From CAZCBJ01 sp964496705 (GTDB taxonomy: Bacteria; Chloroflexota; Anaerolineae; Anaerolineales; Anaerolineaceae), in NCBI GenBank assembly GCA_964496705.1, contig CAZCBJ010000137.1:1-10344 (forward strand): a DNA stretch of 10,344 nt, given 5' to 3'. The notes under the pieces were generated by a model. The model saw only the letters and a program-made list of their open reading frames with translations. It was not told the origin of the DNA and did not search any database. Numbering within the stretch: the first letter of the stretch is position 1; each line of letters opens with the position of its first letter. Made by a program: the position numbers and the translations under genes. This document shows, piece after piece, positions 7,001-10,344 of this stretch.

Positions 7001-9865
7001 TACGTCAAGCCCGCGGCCCTGGGCGACCTCGTCTGGGAGGACCTGGACGCCGACGGCATCCAGGATGACGGCGAGCCGGGGATCGCGAACGTCAAGGTGA
7101 CCCTGAAGATCACCTGGCCCAACGGCGAGATCACCGAACTCGTCACCTACACCGACGCCACCGGCAGATACTCCTTTGGCAACCTGCTCCTCGACGAGAA
7201 CCTGCGCACCGCGCCTCCGGGCAGCTACGAGATCCGCGTGGTGCCCCCGGCGGGCTACCTGCCGAGCCCGGCAAATCAGGGGACCAACGACCTGCTGGAC
7301 TCCGACGGGGTCGACAACAAGACCAGCGCGTACCCGGTGCAGGGAGCCACGGACGACAGCTACGACTTCGGGTTCTACTTGGGTCGGCCGGCGATCGACC
7401 TGGAGAAGGCCACCAACGGCGCGGATGCGGATAGCCCGACCGGGCCCTACCTCCCGGTGGGGAGCACGGTGACCTGGACCTACGTGGTCACCAACACCGG
7501 CAACGTGCCCTTGACCGGCGTCACGGTCTCCGACAACCCGGCGGTGGCGATCACCTGTCCCCAGACCACCCTGGCGGCCGGCGCCTCGATGACCTGCACC
7601 GCCAGCGGCACGGCGGTCGCGGGCCAGTACGCGAACCTGGCCACGGCTACCGGCACCGACCCCCTCGGCGGGGTGCGCACCGACACCGACCCCAGCCACT
7701 ACTTCGGCGTGGCCCCCTCCATCGACGTGGAGAAGCACGTCTCGGGCGACGGCATGCGGTGGGAGGACGCGGACGAAGCGCCGGGCCTCGTGCTGGCGGT
7801 GTGCGGCGACACCAGCTTGCCGCCGGGCACGCCGCCCGACTGCGGGACCTGCGAGGGCCGGGTGACCACCCTCACCCTCAAGTACAACGGCACCTCGAGG
7901 GCCTGGGTGAAGGTGGTCGACAAGAACGGCGTGAAGCTCTTCGCCGCCTACGTCGAACCGGGCAAGACCTTCACCGTGAACGGCAAGGATAAGCAGGGTA
8001 CCCTGTCCCCCGACATCCGCCTCACTATCGGGTCCCAGACCTGGTCGATCCACACCAGCTGCTCGCAGCCCATCTACCCGGGCCTCAAGGCCGGCCCGTT
8101 CGAAGTGGTCGAGGGCTACAGCCGGTACGGCGGGCGGTTGTGTCCGCCCACCACCCTGTCGACGTCGAGCGGCTTCTTCTCGACCCCGACCACCTGTGAG
8201 CCGGTCCCCTGCGAGAGCCGGGTGTATTTCCGGTTCACGGTCACCAACAACGGCGACGTGCCGCTGTCGACCGTCACCCTGACCGACGACAGCTATGACC
8301 TGGGACACTGCCCGGCGATTCCGGAACCTCTGGCGCCGGGCGCGTCGCGCACCTGCGTAGTTGGGCCCCTGGCCGTGGAGGAGGGCCTGCACCAAAACGA
8401 AGCCACCGCCACCGGCAAGTTCGAGGGCTACACCGTCGAGGACGTCGACGTCGCCCACTACACCGGCAGGGTCGGCCCCGGCACGGGCACGCCGGGCTAC
8501 TGGCGGAACCACCCCGATGCCTGGCCGGTCGAGTCGATCGAGATCGGCGGCGTGACCTACACCAAGGCCCAGGCGATCGCCCACATGGGCACCCCGCCCT
8601 CGGGCGACGTGACCTACATCCTGTTCCGGGCCCTGGTATCGGCCCGGTTGAACGCCCTGGTGGGCAACACCACCTCCTGCATAGACAACACCCTAGCCCT
8701 GGCCGACGCTTGGCTCATGAAGTGGCCGCTGGGCGGCAAGGTAGCGGCGTCGAGCGAGGCGTGGCGGATCGGCGAGCCCCTGTACGAGCAGCTCGACCGG
8801 TACAACAACGGCCTGCTGTGCGCGCCCCACCGCGACTCGGGCGGCACGCCCCTGTGCCCCCCCGAGGCGTGCGGCCCGTGCGACGGCCGGGTGACCCAGC
8901 TCACCCTCCAGTACCGAGGCACGGCGAGAGAGGCCTTGGTGGAGGTGTTCCAGAAAGATGGTAAGAAGGCCTTCGCGGGCCGGGTGTGGCCGGGGGACTC
9001 GTTCACCTTCAAGGGGGTGCGGGACGACGGCACCCTCGACAGCGAGATCTCCGTACGGGTCGACGGGCGGCTGAACGCCACCGTCCACACCAGCTGCTCC
9101 CAGCCGATCTACCCCGGGCTGGTGGCGGGCGACTTCAAGGTGGTCGACGGCTACAGCCGAAACGGCGGGCGGCTCTGCCCACCCACCGTGACCCCGCCGC
9201 CCCAGTGCGGCACCTGCGACGGCAAGGTGACCTGGCTGCGCCTGCGGTACAACGGCACCACGAAGGCCACGATCCTGGTCCGCGACAAGGACGGCCGCGA
9301 GCTGTTCAAGAGCGAAGTGAGCCCGGGGGCGACCTTGTCATTCAGCGGCAAGGACAGCGGCGACACCATGACCTCGGACATCCGGCTGTGGGTGGGGTCG
9401 ACCCTGGTGGCCACCATCCACACCAGCTGCTCCCAGGCGATTGGACCCGGGCTGAAGGCGGGGCCCTTCGAGGTGTTGGAGGGCAAGAGCCGCTACGGCG
9501 GCACCCTGTGCCCGATGCCGCCGCCCCCGCCGCCAACCGGCACCTGCGGCCCGTGCTCGGGCAAGGTGACCTGGCTGACCCTGCGCTACACGGGGCCAGC
9601 GAACGCCACCGTGATCGCGGCCGACAAGGAAGGGAAGCTCCTGTACGAAGGCACGCCGACGACGAACAGCACCTTCACCGTGACCGGTAGAGATAAGAAG
9701 GGCACCCTGACCCCTGAGATCCGCCTGTGGATCGACGGGAAGGAGAACGCCTCGATCCACACCAGTTGCTCCCAGCCGATCTACCCCGGCCTGACCCGCG
9801 GGGCCTTCGTGGTGGTGGAGGGGGCGAGCCGCGGCGGCGGCAGTCTTTGCCCACTGCCCAGGTAG
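4055..9865 (+). CDS. Giant secreted modular protein: PepA-like head, SdrD B-like repeats, DUF11-like and Cys-rich domains
   Basis: This 1936-residue extracellular protein is probably a matrix or adhesion component. Order of parts: signal peptide 1-24 (ends GWTA); PepA-like head 25-276 (FDWLPGNALA, NFVEMYYD, DQFG.DNYGGQ, PFRQTNP), homologous to the PEP-CTERM protein at 151-1104; seven SdrD B-like domains 277-1111, each opening with G(D/N).(V/L)(W/Y).D.(N/D).(N/D)G..(D)..EPG and usually closing with DFGY, the acidic loops suggesting calcium binding; DUF11-like domain 1112-1217; a second DUF11-like domain from 1220 to about 1471, split by cysteine domain R1 (1263-1365); a TPGYWRNHP domain from 1479 to about 1600; cysteine domains R2 1606-1710, R3 1718-1821 and R4 1831-1936. 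All of its roughly 26 cysteines lie after residue 1167. There is no PEP-CTERM, LPXTG or C-terminal membrane segment, so surface attachment is unexplained. The ATG at 4055 is preceded by AGGAGGAGGG (4041-4050) and followed by a signal peptide; the open frame upstream from 3932 is not convincing. It has a sigma-54 promoter and a strong terminator. The exact function is not known. Confidence 0.93.
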   Translation: MRTRLLAWVAAALMGGLPTVGWTADLFFFDPDGPGPRLPFQMGAFDWLPGNALAVGAIPLSVTPKDFTLLSHAKLGEFTLEGSGVPGTGLNTAYEFTFVAGFPKVGVSNGSFANFSTGRGGPNFVEMYYDPARDSDMLAGTGFANGRRVLAGEVTDANGVFGTSQSSVLFDQFGVDNYGGQRSVGGAGGGSITVRVTWFDPGFFPGTAPEILILTLDLNASQILPFRQTNPSRSFVAAPQGQGHTFHIPSLGLVNGTNGPDFQMQIDPNMSISFPAALGDRVWEDLNGNGIQDPGEPGIPGVPVKLYTRADTLVATTTTGSDGGYLFSSLTPGDYYVVFGQLAGYAFTLQDQGLDGADSDADPATGTTVWTTLAAGQVDRTWDAGLYRLGSLGNYLWLDENGDGYQDTGEPGLGNGVVRLWNVDRTVLLDTTVTDADGGYLFTGLAPGTYQVDVDPSTLPAGLVRTTYPVNGNGDFGNQVMPYVVTLGSGEENLTADFGYNWGPTADVQRNDLLGAIGDRVWIDADGDGVQDPGEPGLGGVTVRLFIDNDQNGTYETEIDSTVTAPDGSYIFDDYPAGSYTVKVDPPAGYEQTGDPDGDGVFDHQTTVPIVLAPGDVYLNADFGYRPRTAGSWVLGDTVYFDANGDGTEDANEPGIPGVTVALALDGNGNGAVDAGEVIAATTTDAAGQYLFTGLPDGTYLVWVTDTDHVLGRLTQTGDPDGGLDGLSKWVVAGVDNLAQDFGYAPLGHAADKGLIGDTVYLDANGNGVQDAGEPGIEGVTVTLYGPGNVVLGVTTTDENGRYAFGGLAADTYTVAVTTPAGLTNTGDPDGGFDSKSVVTIAAGGVNLLQDFGYRGPGTIGNLVWQDTDADGYWDSGEPGIGGVSVALYQDNNGNGLLEPGEPLVATTVTAADGSYSFTGLSVDDGSGAAYYLVKVTDDANLLNGWWHSLGTPGADYHSQLDPYAVTLDAGFPQDLTADFGYYVKPAALGDLVWEDLDADGIQDDGEPGIANVKVTLKITWPNGEITELVTYTDATGRYSFGNLLLDENLRTAPPGSYEIRVVPPAGYLPSPANQGTNDLLDSDGVDNKTSAYPVQGATDDSYDFGFYLGRPAIDLEKATNGADADSPTGPYLPVGSTVTWTYVVTNTGNVPLTGVTVSDNPAVAITCPQTTLAAGASMTCTASGTAVAGQYANLATATGTDPLGGVRTDTDPSHYFGVAPSIDVEKHVSGDGMRWEDADEAPGLVLAVCGDTSLPPGTPPDCGTCEGRVTTLTLKYNGTSRAWVKVVDKNGVKLFAAYVEPGKTFTVNGKDKQGTLSPDIRLTIGSQTWSIHTSCSQPIYPGLKAGPFEVVEGYSRYGGRLCPPTTLSTSSGFFSTPTTCEPVPCESRVYFRFTVTNNGDVPLSTVTLTDDSYDLGHCPAIPEPLAPGASRTCVVGPLAVEEGLHQNEATATGKFEGYTVEDVDVAHYTGRVGPGTGTPGYWRNHPDAWPVESIEIGGVTYTKAQAIAHMGTPPSGDVTYILFRALVSARLNALVGNTTSCIDNTLALADAWLMKWPLGGKVAASSEAWRIGEPLYEQLDRYNNGLLCAPHRDSGGTPLCPPEACGPCDGRVTQLTLQYRGTAREALVEVFQKDGKKAFAGRVWPGDSFTFKGVRDDGTLDSEISVRVDGRLNATVHTSCSQPIYPGLVAGDFKVVDGYSRNGGRLCPPTVTPPPQCGTCDGKVTWLRLRYNGTTKATILVRDKDGRELFKSEVSPGATLSFSGKDSGDTMTSDIRLWVGSTLVATIHTSCSQAIGPGLKAGPFEVLEGKSRYGGTLCPMPPPPPPTGTCGPCSGKVTWLTLRYTGPANATVIAADKEGKLLYEGTPTTNSTFTVTGRDKKGTLTPEIRLWIDGKENASIHTSCSQPIYPGLTRGAFVVVEGASRGGGSLCPLPR
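4883..7387 (+). repeat. Seven tandem SdrD B-like domain repeats within the giant gene
   Basis: Repeat units start near 4883, 5222, 5600, 5951, 6317, 6629 and 7016, so they are about 310-380 bp long. Each encodes an opening beta-strand with an acidic D.(N/D)G(N/D)G loop, then EPGI.GV.V.L, a middle (D/N)G.Y.F.(G/N)L strand and a closing DFGY-like strand. Units 4 and 6 have a second acidic loop (NGNGAVDAGE and NGNGLLEPGE). At DNA level units 4 and 5 agree at 33 of 35 bases (5960-5994 against 6323-6357), which suggests fairly recent duplication or gene conversion. Confidence 0.85.
7841..8149 (+). repeat. Cysteine domain copy R1
   Basis: This is one of four copies of a domain of about 103 residues with the frame CG(T/P)C.G(R/K)VT.L.L.Y.G, a central GKD..GTL..(D/E)I.L..G strand, HTSCSQ.I.PGL, and .G..LCP. 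Each copy has four cysteines at fixed positions, enough for two disulphides in the periplasm or outside the cell. R1 begins CGTC. It lies inside a DUF11-like domain, apart from the other three copies. Confidence 0.82.
8870..9184 (+). repeat. Cysteine domain copy R2
   Basis: This second copy begins CGPCDGRVT and ends RLCPP, with HTSCSQPIYPG between. It follows the TPGYWRNHP domain. The stretch coding for HTSCSQPIYPG is nearly identical in DNA to that of R4, and its start (CGPC) and central (V/I)DG also match R4 rather than R1 or R3. Confidence 0.82.
9206..9517 (+). repeat. Cysteine domain copy R3
   Basis: This third copy begins CGTCDGKVT and ends TLCPM. Its HTSCS strand reads SQAIGPG where the other three have SQPIYPG, the only copy that breaks this motif. 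It shares CGTC, SDIRL..GS-like and LKAGPFEV features with R1. A TVTPPPQ linker joins it to R2. Confidence 0.82.
9545..9862 (+). repeat. Cysteine domain copy R4 (C-terminal)
   Basis: This fourth copy begins CGPCSGKVT and runs to the C-terminus of the protein (SLCPLPR). It is joined to R3 by a run of six prolines. Ending with no hydrophobic anchor, it is the outermost module unless the protein is held by other means. Confidence 0.82.
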
Positions 9866-9883
9866 CGTAAGTCAGAAGGGGTT

Positions 9884-9931
9884 AGCGTTCGGCGGCGGGG
9901 CCCGGCAAGGGTCCCGTCGCCGAACGCTTTT
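9884..9931 (+). terminator. Rho-independent terminator of the giant gene
   Basis: A 20-bp stem (9884-9903 with 9909-9928, including two G-U pairs) closes a 5-nt loop and is followed directly by TTTT. It lies 18 nt after the stop codon of the giant gene. The minus-strand side lacks a T-run. Confidence 0.92.
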
Positions 9932-10291
9932 GGGGGGGATCGGTGAAGTTGGCCCGGGACTGAGGACACCGTGTGTTACCGTCCCTGGGGTTTCCGTAAC
10001 GTGTACTACGCGTAGAGCAATCGGAACCACCCGACCGGGGCCGTCGCTGATGCCGAGCTTGGACCATCCGACAGAGCCTCGCGAGCGACGTCAGCACCCG
10101 GCTGAAGACTCGCCGCCAGATGCGCTACAGCGTTGGGCGCAGCGGAACTGCCCCCCGCCTCGCGTTGGCCCCTACAACGCCCCAAGCCCCCCCTAGCCGC
10201 TAACGGCCCCTAGCAGCCGAGCCCACAACACTTCCCTTGGCACTAGCGTCCCACGCTTCCCTGGCGCTCATCACGCCGTCAGATCTGTCGC
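9932..10291. other. Gap without a recognisable gene
   Basis: I see no convincing coding frame, RNA gene or mobile element here. Small features are GTTAC/GTAAC arms (9975-9979 and 9996-10000), the 8-base palindrome TACGCGTA (10007-10014), and two CCCCTAGC direct repeats near 10190-10214. An 88-codon open frame on the plus strand has low-complexity proline- and arginine-rich content, no ribosome-binding site and is probably not a gene. Confidence 0.5.
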
Positions 10292-10344
10292 CTACACGTG
10301 CCCCAGGGCGTCGACGATGTTCTGGCGGGCGGCCCGGCGGGCGG
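10292..10344 (-). CDS. Possible 3' end of a gene entering from beyond the window
   Basis: On the minus strand the last 53 bases read as a frame encoding ARRAARQNIVDALGHV and a TAG stop at 10294-10292. The residue composition resembles a real protein end more than the shadow frames do, but 16 residues cannot identify a family. The start lies outside the window. It may be chance. Confidence 0.3.
   Translation of the reverse strand, partial: ARRAARQNIVDALGHV

Noticed and set aside
4748..8584. Very long open frame (1278 codons) on the minus strand across the giant gene
   Set aside because: It lies fully opposite the repeats of the giant gene, is rich in V, G, H and R in the way of GC-rich antisense frames, and has no ribosome-binding site or recognisable domain.
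10120..10220. GTTGGGC and similar sequences as an integron attC site
   Set aside because: No matching RYYYAAC partner at a suitable distance and no cassette-like gene beside it.

Overview
The window is very GC-rich and looks like the chromosome of a Gram-negative, exosortase-bearing, biofilm- or floc-forming bacterium, most likely a high-GC member of Pseudomonadota or a delta-proteobacterial relative. The reasons are a textbook PEP-CTERM anchor, a TPR lipoprotein resembling PrsT of PEP-CTERM/exosortase loci, and two good sigma-54 promoter candidates, which is the promoter class described for PEP-CTERM genes. I cannot name a genus. No exosortase, transferase or regulator gene is inside the window.

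Layout: (1) 151-1104, minus strand, a secreted PEP-CTERM protein resembling the flocculation-associated PepA family, with its own rho-independent terminator (82-121). (2) 1105-1626, a divergent intergenic region with a sigma-54 promoter for the PEP-CTERM gene, two hairpins in its predicted leader, and three related imperfect palindromes upstream that could bind the activator. (3) 1627-3801, plus strand, a 724-residue lipoprotein made of about 20 TPR units. (4) 3802-4054, an intergenic region with a second sigma-54 promoter and one copy of the same kind of palindrome. (5) 4055-9865, plus strand, a 1936-residue modular secreted protein: signal peptide, a domain homologous to the neighbouring PEP-CTERM protein, seven SdrD B-like domains, DUF11-like domains (one split by an inserted domain), an all-helical-looking TPGYWRNHP domain, and four copies of a four-cysteine domain. 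It ends in a 20-bp-stem terminator (9884-9931). (6) 9932-10344, no gene that I can support except perhaps the 3' end of a minus-strand gene at the window edge.

Inferred joint role: an extracellular matrix or floc module. The small PEP-CTERM protein would be processed by an exosortase outside the window. The giant protein carries the same head domain on a long multidomain stalk in place of the PEP-CTERM tail. Both structural genes carry matching sigma-54 promoters, suggesting shared control. The TPR lipoprotein may support export or assembly of matrix material at the envelope. The most interesting points are the replacement of the tail after a shared head domain, the cysteine domain nested inside a DUF11-like domain, and the shared candidate enhancer motif.
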